A stretch of 16,913 bases of DNA from CAMLOF01 sp041913045 (GTDB lineage Bacteria; Pseudomonadota; Gammaproteobacteria; Burkholderiales; Burkholderiaceae_C): NCBI GenBank assembly GCA_041913045.1, contig JAYSGB010000050.1, positions 1 to 16,913 on the forward strand. Reading direction: 5' to 3'. A program made the position numbers and the translations under genes. A model generated the notes under the pieces. That model saw only the letters and a list, made by a program, of their open reading frames with translations. It did not search any database and was not told the DNA's origin. The first letter of the stretch is position 1, and each line of letters opens with the position of its first letter. Shown here piece by piece: positions 6,212 through 14,378 of this stretch.

Positions 6212-6877
6212 ATGTGTACCAACTACACACCGACCAGAAACAAACACTGGGTCACGCAGAACCTGGGCGTGGATTTGCCTGAGCAGTCGTACCCGGCTGA
6301 AGCGTTTCCTGGGTACGCAGCACCCATTGCAGTGCTGGATGACCAGCGCAATGTGAAGTGCACGCTCGGGCGCTTCGGTCTCATCCCTCACTGGGCCAAG
6401 GACGCCAACATTGGTCGGCGTACCTACAACGCGCGCACCGAGACGGTGGCAGAGAAGCCCAGCTACCGCACGCCCTGGCGCAAACGGCAGTTCGCGATTG
6501 CCTTGCTGGACGACTTCTTCGAGCCCAGCTGGGAGACGGGCAGGGCAGTGCGCTGGCGTATCCTGCGTTCGGATGGAGAGCCAATGGGCGTGGCCAGCAT
6601 CTGGGATCGCTGGACCGATCCAGGCACCGGTGAGATCGTGACATCGTTCTCGATGCTGACGGTTAACGCGGATGGGCACCCGGTGATGGGGCGGTTTCAC
6701 CGGCCGGGTGATGAGAAGCGCAGCGTCGTGGTGCTGGAGCCCGCGCAGTTCGGGGCTTGGTTGACCGCTGATCTTCGCCTGGCGTCTGGGTTGCTCAACG
6801 TTCCAGGTGCCGGAGTGCTGCAGGCGTATGAGGTAACGACGGCCGCGCAGGTGGGCATGACGCAGGGGCTCTTTTAG
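6212..6877 (+). CDS. SRAP-domain protein (HMCES/YedK family)
   Basis: SRAP proteins bind abasic sites in single-stranded DNA and form a thiazolidine crosslink through the amino group and thiol of Cys2 once the initiator Met is removed. The 221-residue start at 6212 gives MCTNY, placing Cys2 correctly; the frame is open upstream to 6122, but a longer start would bury the catalytic Cys. Other family marks are FGLIPHW (55-61), NARTET (N73, R75, E77), the catalytic Glu in DFFEP (E104) and a His near 163 followed by an R-P motif. Family features that differ are the FAIALLDDFFEP segment, where many members have C-x-I-P-x-x-G-F-Y-E-W, and HRPGDEKRS in place of H-x-R-M-P. This form seems to be a divergent subfamily. 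The gene stands alone, with a large inverted repeat 8 bases downstream. Confidence 0.9.
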   Translation: MCTNYTPTRNKHWVTQNLGVDLPEQSYPAEAFPGYAAPIAVLDDQRNVKCTLGRFGLIPHWAKDANIGRRTYNARTETVAEKPSYRTPWRKRQFAIALLDDFFEPSWETGRAVRWRILRSDGEPMGVASIWDRWTDPGTGEIVTSFSMLTVNADGHPVMGRFHRPGDEKRSVVVLEPAQFGAWLTADLRLASGLLNVPGAGVLQAYEVTTAAQVGMTQGLF

Positions 6878-6884
6878 TTAAGGG

Positions 6885-6953
6885 TTGCAGGACACCCACC
6901 CGCGCAGGTGTACCACGGGGGCAACGCATTCACGAAGGGTGGGTGTCGTGCAA
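6885..6953. repeat. Long inverted repeat downstream of the SRAP gene
   Basis: TTGCAGGACACCCACCC (6885-6901) and GGGTGGGTGTCGTGCAA (6937-6953) are complementary at 16 of 17 positions, with a 35-base spacer; pairing continues outward with one more mismatch. No T run follows either arm, so it is not a classical intrinsic terminator. It lies on the transposase 3' side of the IS91-type unit, where the origin end (oriIS) of such elements is expected. It could alternatively stabilise the SRAP mRNA. Confidence 0.7.
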
Positions 6954-7227
6954 GCCTCGGGGGAGGAAACCGCGGGGTGTACCCATCTGGGCAGACCCGC
7001 TTGCTCCTATGGGGATTTGACGGTGATTCCCAGCGCCACGGAAGCCATCTCGTCGTGCTGAGGCATCCGTGCTTGCTCGTTCTGTATCGCGTTTGTGCCC
7101 TTGCAGCGGCTAGGCCAGGGGCTCAGGACCATGTGAGTAGGCCAGCTTCCACATGGCGCACGGGAGATCCCACGGGGCCCAGATGGCTCCGTTTCAAGCA
7201 AGCTCACAAGGTGTAGTGCGAGGGATC
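6954..7227. other. Non-coding segment between inverted repeat and IS91 transposase stop
   Basis: With the inverted repeat at 6885-6953, this makes a 350-bp gap without a gene. The open frames here on both strands are Arg/Pro/Gly-rich and lack starts with ribosome binding sites. In IS91-like elements a non-coding 3' region of this size normally carries the replication-origin end, which would explain it. I see no further repeat. Confidence 0.4.
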
Positions 7228-8412
7228 TCATGGCGGCGCTCGTTGTGGCGGCAGTTGAACTGACTGGCCGCGTACAAACGTCTCGATGATGTGCATCGCC
7301 GCCCCGCAATGAACACAGACAAAGGTAGGGCGTACCAGCTGCACTGAGTCACTGGTGCCCGAGGCCGGAGATGCGGGCACCACGTTTAAGCACTGGCGTG
7401 CCAGCTCAATGCAGTCGCGCCGATGGGTGTTGGCCAGCATCCCATAGTGCCGAATGCGGTGAAACCCCGGCGGCAGCACATGCAGCAAGAAGCGACGCAT
7501 GAATTCCTGCGCACTCAACGTCATCGTCTTGTGACGCGTGCTGCCCTTGTCGCGGTAGTCCTTCCAGCGAAACGTCACGCCACGCTCGTCGAGTGCGAGC
7601 AGCCGCGAGTTGGAGATGGCCACCCGGTGGGTGTACCGAGACAGGTATGCCAACACAGCACTTGGACCAGCGAACGGCTTCTTGGCATAGACCACCCATT
7701 CACACTGCCGCAACGGTGCCAACCAGCGCTGGAATGCCGCTGGATCAGCAAGTCCAGCATGGTCGGAGAAGAACTGCAACTTGCCCTTGCGGTGGGCAGC
7801 AGCCAGCTCCTCCAGGAAGCGCCGCCGGAACAACCGGGAGAGCACTCGAACAGGCAAGAAGAAGCCGCGGCGGCACGCCACCCAGCGTTGCCCGTCCAGT
7901 GACAGTCCTCCACCGGGCACGATGCCATGCACATGGGGGTGGTGGGTCAGTGCCGATCCCCAGGTGTGCAACACCAGCGTGACGCCGACTTGCGCCCCCA
8001 GGTGCTTTGGGTCGGCGGCGATGGTGCGCAGGGTTTCGGCCGCCACCTCGAACAGCAGGCCGTAGATGACGGCCTTGTTGTAGTACGCGATATCGCTGAT
8101 GGGGGCGGGCAATGTGAAGACCACATGGAAGTAGTCCACCGGCAGCAGATCGGTCTGGCGCGCCTGCAGCCAACGTTGGGCTGCCGCCTGGCACTTGGGG
8201 CAATGCCGGTTGCGGCAGGAGTTGTAAGCCACCTGCAGGCGCTGGCAGTCCGAACAGCGCAGCACATGCCCACCCAGTGCCGCGCTGCGGCACTGCTCGA
8301 TGGCGGTCATGACCTTGAGTTGACCCAGACTCAGATGGTTGCGCTGGGCGTGTCGCCATTCGGGCCCATGGGCGCGGAAGATGTCCGCCACCTCCAGGGC
8401 AGCGGTGGCCAT
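7228..8412 (-). CDS. IS91-family transposase (Y2 HUH endonuclease)
   Basis: At 394 residues it is full length for the family. It is predicted to nick one strand at the element end and drive rolling-circle transposition. The N-terminal zinc-binding region shows CSDC (53-56) and CRNRHCPKC (66-74). The HUH metal-binding motif is HPHVH (158-162). The two active-site tyrosines fit AYLSRYTHRVAIS (Y256 and Y260). A second C-x-x-C (FVCVHC) lies near the C-terminus. All key residues are present, so the enzyme may be active. It follows the tyrosine recombinase gene by 7 bp and is probably cotranscribed with it. The start ATG at 8410-8412 has no strong Shine-Dalgarno, which suggests translational coupling. 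Confidence 0.93.
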   Translation of the reverse strand: MATAALEVADIFRAHGPEWRHAQRNHLSLGQLKVMTAIEQCRSAALGGHVLRCSDCQRLQVAYNSCRNRHCPKCQAAAQRWLQARQTDLLPVDYFHVVFTLPAPISDIAYYNKAVIYGLLFEVAAETLRTIAADPKHLGAQVGVTLVLHTWGSALTHHPHVHGIVPGGGLSLDGQRWVACRRGFFLPVRVLSRLFRRRFLEELAAAHRKGKLQFFSDHAGLADPAAFQRWLAPLRQCEWVVYAKKPFAGPSAVLAYLSRYTHRVAISNSRLLALDERGVTFRWKDYRDKGSTRHKTMTLSAQEFMRRFLLHVLPPGFHRIRHYGMLANTHRRDCIELARQCLNVVPASPASGTSDSVQLVRPTFVCVHCGAAMHIIETFVRGQSVQLPPQRAPP

Positions 8413-8419
8413 GGTGGGC

Positions 8420-9226
8420 CTACGCCGAGTTCAACTGATCCAGCGGGCTGACCACCTCACGCAGGATGTCGGTGGCCACCTGGGCGTACATGGCCGTGGT
8501 CTCCAGCTTCTTGTGGCCCAGCAGAACCTGAATCACCCGGATATCCACCTTCTGTTCCAGCAGATGGGTGGCAAAGCTGTGGCGCAGCGTGTGCATGGTC
8601 ACGCGCTTGTCGATATGGGCCGCGTCGGCTGCCATGTGCACGGCGCGGTTGAGTTGACGCGCTGTCAGCGGCTCGACTGGGTTGAGCCCGGGAAAGAGCC
8701 AGCCCCCGTCGAGCATCTTGCCTTGAGCACGGGCCACGCGCCACCAGACCCGCAGGCGTTCAAGCAGGACGGGAGAGAGCATGGCGTACCGATCCTTGCT
8801 GCCCTTGCCCTGCTCGACACGAAGCGTCATGCGCTCGCTGTCGATGTCACCCACCTTGAGTGCGACGACTTCGCTGACCCGCAAGCCTGTGCCATAGGCC
8901 AGTGACAGTGCAGTCTGGTGCTTGAGGTTGGCCGCCGCCGCGATCAGGCGGGCTACCTCTTCGCGGCTGAGGATCACGGGCAGCGTTCTGGGAATGTGTA
9001 CCGGCTGCATCTTGGCCATGAGCTCGGGGCGACTCAAGGTGACATCACAGAAGAACTTCAGCCCGGAAATGGTGGCGTTGAGTGTGGCGGGCGTTGTGCC
9101 CTGATCTACCAGGTGGAGCTGGAAGTTGCGCAGGTCCTCGACGGTGGCTGTGTCCGGAGGCCGACCCAGGTAGGCCGTGAAGCGGCGCACGGCGCGGATA
9201 TACCCTGTCTGGGTGTTGATTTCCAC
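8420..9226 (-). CDS. Tyrosine recombinase paired with the IS91 transposase
   Basis: A phage-integrase-type recombinase of 268 residues. All six catalytic positions can be placed: R116 in GTGLRVSE, K141/K144 in GKGSKDR, H212 and R215 in HTLRHSFATHL, H238 in LLGHKK and the nucleophile Y247 in TTAMYAQV. The SAM-like N-terminal domain (TQTGYIRAVRRFTAYLGRPP) begins almost at once. Family members usually have about 20 more residues before the T-Q-x-x-Y-I-R motif, so this copy may be shortened at its N-terminus. The assigned start is GTG at 9224-9226, inside one arm of a 64-bp palindrome, and no good ribosome binding site precedes it. Its role in IS91-like elements is not established; it may resolve or integrate circular intermediates. 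Confidence 0.88.
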   Translation of the reverse strand: MEINTQTGYIRAVRRFTAYLGRPPDTATVEDLRNFQLHLVDQGTTPATLNATISGLKFFCDVTLSRPELMAKMQPVHIPRTLPVILSREEVARLIAAAANLKHQTALSLAYGTGLRVSEVVALKVGDIDSERMTLRVEQGKGSKDRYAMLSPVLLERLRVWWRVARAQGKMLDGGWLFPGLNPVEPLTARQLNRAVHMAADAAHIDKRVTMHTLRHSFATHLLEQKVDIRVIQVLLGHKKLETTAMYAQVATDILREVVSPLDQLNSA

Positions 9227-9276
9227 GCAAATGTGACCCTAGCTCTGCCGGGTCACTTCTTCGTGGAAATCAACAC
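9213..9276. repeat. 64-bp interrupted palindrome over the recombinase start
   Basis: The outer arms GTGTTGATTTCCACG (9213-9227) and CGTGGAAATCAACAC (9262-9276) are perfectly complementary over 15 bp. The inner arms GTGACCC (9233-9239) and GGGTCAC (9250-9256) are perfect over 7 bp around a 10-base centre. The left outer arm encodes the first residues of the recombinase. Two nested perfect arms in register argue against chance. It may be the terminus of the IS91-type element or the trace of a fold-back rearrangement. Confidence 0.85.
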
Positions 9277-9840
9277 CTTGCTCATCGGCTTAGCAATGCT
9301 TCCGTTCTAGTCCCTCCTTCGATGCACACCGTTCTGCACAACGGCTGCCCCAACAAGCTGAGGCTTTTCTTCGAAGCCCAGGCACCGCTTGAGCCTGAAC
9401 CAATCTCGACGGGTGTGCAACTGCAGTCGCCCAGCATCACCAACGTGGTGGTACAGCTGGCTGAAGGGGCGCGAGGGTCAGACCTTGAATCTCAGGGCCC
9501 CATCTACTCCACGACGCCGTTTTGACTGGCCCGCGAACGGCTGAATCCGCCTCACAAAGCGGCCCCACAAGCAGAAAACTAGAACGGCAGCTCCCGCTGC
9601 TTACCGGTGATCCGAAGGAGTGGCGCCCACTTCGATGGCCGGCGTCACCTACACCGACGGTTCGGCGAAGAAACGCAGCGCCGGTGGGCGCAACATATTG
9701 TGACCACCGTGTTTGATATGTCTGCGAATTCTGCCGAGTTCAACTTCGGCCTGTGAGGGGGTTTTCACACAGGCTCGTTTCACACCGGGGCCCCCAATCT
9801 GACGATCTATGGGGGCGCTCCGTTTCGAAGACGAATGAAA
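9277..9840. other. 564-bp stretch without a clear gene
   Basis: No open frame here has convincing coding character. Paired segments are CCTGTG (9750-9755) with CACAGG (9768-9773), and GCGCCCAC (about 9623-9630) with GTGGGCGC (about 9684-9691). The 13-mer GCCGAGTTCAACT occurs here (about 9733) and again at the end of the IS91-linked recombinase gene (about 8427). A short frame at about 9635-9703 begins MAGVTYTDGSAKKRS and may be a gene fragment. The stretch separates two mobile modules and looks like decayed island DNA. Confidence 0.4.
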
Positions 9841-11406
9841 TCAGGCGAGACGAGCGCGAAAGGCTTGAAAGCTCACGACATTCGAAGCGACCTGGGCTGG
9901 CCTGGGCGGGGGAGCCTCCGCTTGCAACGGTGTAGTTACGAGTTCCGACATGGTGAGTTCCGCATGCTCGGTAAGCCGACGGCGACCCCGATGGGTAGTC
10001 ACGTGCCCCTCATTCGCGAAGGCCGCATCCAGGCGCTTGGCGAGGCCCGTTGGCGTCAGGTGTGCATACCGCATCAACATCCGAGGGTCGCGATGACCGC
10101 TAAAGGCCTGCAAGTCGAGCAGGCTGAACCCCCCAGGGGTGTTGCAAGATGCCTCGGCGACGCGAGAGATGGCCTCGTGACGCAGGTCATGGATACGAAG
10201 ACGGTCATCGCCATCCGTGGCAATACCCGCAGCCTCACAGATACGGTTCCAAGCCTTACGCAAGTAATCCATGGTGATAGGAAACACATTGTTGTCTGAG
10301 CGCGGCAGTTGACGCAGCAGATTGACCAGGTCGGTGCGCAGTGGCAGCGTACGGGCGCGGCCATTTTTGGTTTCCGGCAGGAACGCGGTTTGTTGCTCCA
10401 GGTTAACTTGATTCCACTGCAGTTTCAGCGTTTCGGCGCGTCGAGCCCCTGTCATCAACTGAAACTGAATAAAGGTGGAGAGCATCGGCGTGAGTCGGTC
10501 CGTTTGCTCAATCAGCGTCTTGGACTCCTTTAACGACCTCAGGCGTTGGTACTTGGTTTGAGAGCGCTTGTGGGCATAGAGTTCGTCAGCCAGTTGTCGG
10601 GATGACCAGCGCATGTCTTCGGCCTGGGCGGCGGACATGAGGCGTGCTTCCTCGTCGCTACGCAAGCGACGATCGCGTTCATTGAAATACTTGGGCCGCT
10701 CCAGTCCGGCCATCGGGCTCATGTGGAGGTGGATGCGCCACTTGGTCATGGCAGCCTGGCAAACGGCGCGAAACACATCGAGTTCCCGGTCGACCGTGGC
10801 GGGAGAGACGATTTGCAGACGTTCGTCGATGTAATCTTGAAAGTCAGCGGGTTCTAAGCTGGCGAAAGACCGGGTAATGAACTGCGCCGCGTCCGAAGGT
10901 TGAGACATGCGGCGGCCAGTGGCTTTCGGAATCTGAAGTTGGCGGGAATGTGGGGCCGGGTGAGCTGCGTGGATTTCCGCGATGTTTTGGCGTGGAAGGC
11001 CTGCGTCCTCCAGCCACATGTTGATTTGGTAGGCGGTAACCAAGAAGCTCTTCTGTCGTGGTGCTTCTTCTTTCAGGTAGCGCACTAGCAAGTCAGCCAT
11101 GGTGGTGCGATGACCTTGCGTGTAATCGACAAACAAGCCGTGGTGCTGTTCGGACTCGATGCGCTGAAGCGTAGCGATGGCCTCGCTCTCGCTTTTTGCC
11201 GTGAAGCTACGGCGCTTGCCGTTGTGGGTGTAGCGCACCAGATAGGCCTCATCGAGCACGGTGGCAGTGGGCTTGAAGCCTGCCGCGCGCAGCTCGCTCA
11301 TGTAGCGCTGGGCGGCGGCAAGTTTGTTGTGCGGGAAGAACTTTGTCAGGTCGTCGCGGTTCCTGACCGTGACCTGCGTGCGCGAGCGATTTTCGAGATG
11401 AGCCAT
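9841..11406 (-). CDS. Tyrosine-recombinase integrase of a genomic island at tRNA-Pro
   Basis: A site-specific recombinase of 521 residues from the ATG at 11404-11406, which has GGAA 7 bases upstream; the encoded start MAHLENRSR fits the N-terminus I recall for this integrase group. The frame is open to a GTG at 11508, but that extension looks non-coding. Residues 1-120 are an arm-binding region, then comes a core-binding helical domain, and the catalytic domain is C-terminal: Arg in TGARRAETLKL, Lys in ETKNGRARTLPL, His and Arg in HDLRHEAISR, His in AFSGHRDPRM, and the nucleophile Tyr in LMRYAHLT. All are present, so it may be active. It starts 160 bp from the 3' end of tRNA-Pro and points away from it, the usual layout for an integrase just inside an island end. 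Confidence 0.92.
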   Translation of the reverse strand: MAHLENRSRTQVTVRNRDDLTKFFPHNKLAAAQRYMSELRAAGFKPTATVLDEAYLVRYTHNGKRRSFTAKSESEAIATLQRIESEQHHGLFVDYTQGHRTTMADLLVRYLKEEAPRQKSFLVTAYQINMWLEDAGLPRQNIAEIHAAHPAPHSRQLQIPKATGRRMSQPSDAAQFITRSFASLEPADFQDYIDERLQIVSPATVDRELDVFRAVCQAAMTKWRIHLHMSPMAGLERPKYFNERDRRLRSDEEARLMSAAQAEDMRWSSRQLADELYAHKRSQTKYQRLRSLKESKTLIEQTDRLTPMLSTFIQFQLMTGARRAETLKLQWNQVNLEQQTAFLPETKNGRARTLPLRTDLVNLLRQLPRSDNNVFPITMDYLRKAWNRICEAAGIATDGDDRLRIHDLRHEAISRVAEASCNTPGGFSLLDLQAFSGHRDPRMLMRYAHLTPTGLAKRLDAAFANEGHVTTHRGRRRLTEHAELTMSELVTTPLQAEAPPPRPAQVASNVVSFQAFRARLA

Positions 11407-11532
11407 AGGAAAGTTCCATGTTGCTTGGAACCTCGTATAGGCAAATCGATGGGCCATGATTCGCTCGACTAGGCGAGCGGTGGTTCGTTTGAACCACTGA
11501 TTAACCACTTGCCGCTTCTCGGCACAGATCGT

Positions 11533-11548
11533 AGACTTGTCTAAGTCT
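11533..11548. repeat. Inverted repeat between integrase and tRNA-Pro
   Basis: AGACTT (11533-11538) and AAGTCT (11543-11548) are perfect 6-bp arms around GTCT. It lies 21 bp inside the tRNA 3' end, in the integrase leader. It could be a binding site for the integrase or an excisionase, an operator, or a weak terminator for the tRNA transcript. Confidence 0.4.
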
Positions 11549-11568
11549 TTGATTTGTATGAAAAATCC

Positions 11569-11590
11569 TGGTCGGGGTGAGAGGATTCGA
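11569..11590. other. Probable island attachment site at the tRNA 3' end
   Basis: The 3' end of tRNA-Pro including CCA (11569-11571) faces the integrase. Tyrosine integrases of this layout recombine at the T-arm/3' end and leave a direct repeat of the tRNA end at the far border. I found no second copy of this sequence in the window, so the other border must lie to the left of base 1. The exact crossover cannot be fixed from one end. Confidence 0.55.
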
Positions 11591-11645
11591 ACCTCCGGCC
11601 TCTACGTCCCGAACGTAGCGCTCTACCAGGCTAAGCTACACCCCG
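11569..11645 (-). tRNA. tRNA-Pro (anticodon CGG), CCA encoded
   Basis: The minus strand folds as a complete 77-nt cloverleaf. The acceptor arm is CGGGGTG with CACCCCG, discriminator A and encoded CCA. The D arm holds AGCCTGGTAGAGC, the anticodon stem is CTACG/CGTAG, and the T loop is TTCGAAT. The anticodon loop TTCGGGA gives anticodon CGG, reading codon CCG, with G37 as required in proline tRNAs. It starts 9 bp after the ispB stop, which leaves no room for its own promoter. Confidence 0.97.
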
Positions 11646-11654
11646 CTGGGCAAC

Positions 11655-12638
11655 TCAGGAGCGACGCTCCAACAGTGCAGCCGCTAATTGTACCAAGGAT
11701 TCACTGTACTTATTTGGTGGCAGCGCACGTGCAGCGTCCACCGCGCGCAGGGCTTCGGCTGCAGCTGCCTTGCGTGCTGCTTCCAGGCCGCCGCGCTGCC
11801 GCACGATGCGCAGAATGTCGTCCAGGTGCTCGGTGTTGCCGTTTTCGATCGCGCCACGGATCAACTCCGCCTCTGCGGGCTCGCAATTCTGCAGCGTGCA
11901 GATGATGGGCAGGGTGACCTTGCCTTCGCGCAGGTCGTCACCCAGGTTCTTGCCTAGCTCCTGTGCGTCGCCCTCGTAGTCCAGTACATCGTCCACCACC
12001 TGGAAGGCAGCGCCCAGGGCCTGCCCATAGTCAGCACAGCGGGCTTCCAGGGCCTCGTCGGCACCGGCCAGAATGGCGGCCAGCCGGGCGCTGGCCTCGA
12101 ACAGCTTGGCCGTCTTGGCGCGGATGACGCGCAGGTAGCCCGCCTCGTCCAGCGAGGCGTCGTGCATGTTCATCAGCTGCAGCACCTCGCCTTCGGCGAT
12201 GACGTTGGTGGCGTCGGCCAGCACCTGCAAGATGCGCATGTTCCCAGCGTCCACCATCATCTGGAAGGCGCGGGAATAAAGGAAGTCGCCCACCAGCACG
12301 CTGGCCGCGTTGCCGAACACCTCGTTGGCCGTGTCGCGGCCCCGGCGCAGGGTGGACTCGTCCACCACGTCGTCGTGCAGCAAGGTGGCGGTATGAATGA
12401 ATTCCACCACGGCCGCCAGGCTGTGGCGGCGTTCATCTGCGCACTCCAAGGCTCCGCACATCAGCAGCAGCAGGGCGGGGCGAACCCGCTTGCCACCTGC
12501 GCTGATGATGTACTGAGCAACCTGCCCGACGAGGGGAACCTCGCTGCTCAGGCGCTGCTGGATGACGGCGTCCACCGTCCGCATCTCGTCTGCAACGAGG
12601 GACAGGGGCTGTGTGGTCGGGGTGGGCGCGGGGCTCAA
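11655..12638 (-). CDS. ispB: Octaprenyl diphosphate synthase (trans-polyprenyl synthase)
   Basis: It condenses isopentenyl diphosphate units onto an allylic primer to make the long side chain of ubiquinone. With a TTG start at 12636-12638 the product has 327 residues. Both Asp-rich metal sites are present: DDVVDESTLRRG (D89, D90, D93) and DDVLDYEGD (216-224). The substrate-binding GGKRVRP (48-54) and the chain-length region FIHTATLLHD are typical of IspB. The start is uncertain: the frame is open far upstream without a domain, no clear Shine-Dalgarno precedes TTG, and ATG at residue 19 is the next alternative. A TATAAT at 12680-12675 fits transcription from about 12668. The gene is divergent from ahcY and reads into tRNA-Pro. 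Confidence 0.94.
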   Translation of the reverse strand: MSPAPTPTTQPLSLVADEMRTVDAVIQQRLSSEVPLVGQVAQYIISAGGKRVRPALLLLMCGALECADERRHSLAAVVEFIHTATLLHDDVVDESTLRRGRDTANEVFGNAASVLVGDFLYSRAFQMMVDAGNMRILQVLADATNVIAEGEVLQLMNMHDASLDEAGYLRVIRAKTAKLFEASARLAAILAGADEALEARCADYGQALGAAFQVVDDVLDYEGDAQELGKNLGDDLREGKVTLPIICTLQNCEPAEAELIRGAIENGNTEHLDDILRIVRQRGGLEAARKAAAAEALRAVDAARALPPNKYSESLVQLAAALLERRS

Positions 12639-12674
12639 AGTGCTGCTGAGTGTTGGGTTGCAAATGTCCCGCGC

Positions 12675-12680
12675 ATTATA
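12675..12680 (-). promoter_or_regulatory. -10 element of the ispB promoter
   Basis: The minus strand reads TATAAT exactly, about 37 bp upstream of the ispB start. No good -35 lies 16-18 bp further upstream, so it may need an activator or be an extended variant. It is back to back with the ahcY promoter. Confidence 0.5.
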
Positions 12681-12710
12681 GGAAGGGCGCACTGCAGGGT
12701 TCTGACAGGC

Positions 12711-12740
12711 TTGCCCAACATGGTCGATGGTTCGTATAAT
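12711..12740 (+). promoter_or_regulatory. Promoter of the ahcY operon
   Basis: TTGCCC (12711-12716) and TATAAT (12735-12740) are separated by 18 bp. Transcription would start near 12747, just before the riboswitch at 12753, so the whole aptamer lies in the 5' leader. Confidence 0.75.
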
Positions 12741-12752
12741 GTCGGGAGTTTT

Positions 12753-12858
12753 CCGAGGAGCGTTGCAGCGTCCCCCAGCCTTACCGGTAGGCGTGGGCGC
12801 GAGGCTCGGAAACCGGCCCACAACCGCGTGCGAGCCGTCTTCCGCAACGACGCTCACC
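12753..12858 (+). promoter_or_regulatory. SAH riboswitch in the ahcY leader
   Basis: This RNA element senses S-adenosylhomocysteine and raises expression of genes that remove it. The conserved pieces are in order. The 5' strand CCGAG (12753-12757) pairs with CTCGG (12805-12809) as the pseudoknot. GAGCG-TTGC (12758-12766) pairs with GCAA-CGA-CGCTC (12844-12855) as P1 with the usual bulge. GCGTCCC (12768-12774) pairs with GGGCGC (about 12795-12800) as P2. The aptamer is followed by 76 nt of leader with a competing hairpin and then GGAG at 12925-12928. The sequence matches the class known upstream of ahcY in beta- and gammaproteobacteria. Its control should extend to the downstream tlyA and metF genes. 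Confidence 0.93.
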
Positions 12859-12877
12859 CACTTGACGTGAGGTGAGC
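12852..12877 (+). promoter_or_regulatory. Hairpin competing with the SAH aptamer
   Basis: GCTCACC (12852-12858) is complementary to GGTGAGC (12871-12877), and CAC/GTG extends the stem inward. The left arm is part of the 3' strand of aptamer helix P1, so the two folds exclude each other. It is a candidate expression platform. No T run follows, so control of translation or mRNA stability is more likely than termination. Confidence 0.6.
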
Positions 12878-12934
12878 CTACATCCTCCCTTGGCGTCCAG
12901 TGGCTTTCTCGAAACATGAGTTTTGGAGCACACC

Positions 12935-14371
<1,437 letters not shown>

Positions 14372-14378
14372 TCCAGCG

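Larger units (their letters stand above)
6885..9276 (-). mobile_element. IS91-type unit with tyrosine recombinase and HUH transposase (borders tentative)
   Basis: A tyrosine recombinase and an IS91-family transposase lie in tandem on the minus strand with 7 bp between them. This pairing is known in a subgroup of IS91-like elements. The borders are inferred from inverted repeats on both sides: 6885-6953 beyond the transposase 3' end, and 9213-9276 at the recombinase 5' end. IS91-family ends are not true terminal inverted repeats but often contain local hairpins. IS91 elements prefer CTTG or GTTC targets; CTTG lies directly after the right palindrome (9277-9280) and CAAG overlaps the left arm (6951-6954), but tetranucleotides are weak evidence. 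Confidence 0.5.

Noticed and set aside
12162..12875. 237-residue open frame on the plus strand opposite ispB
   Set aside because: Antisense to ispB and crosses the divergent promoters and riboswitch; no protein features.
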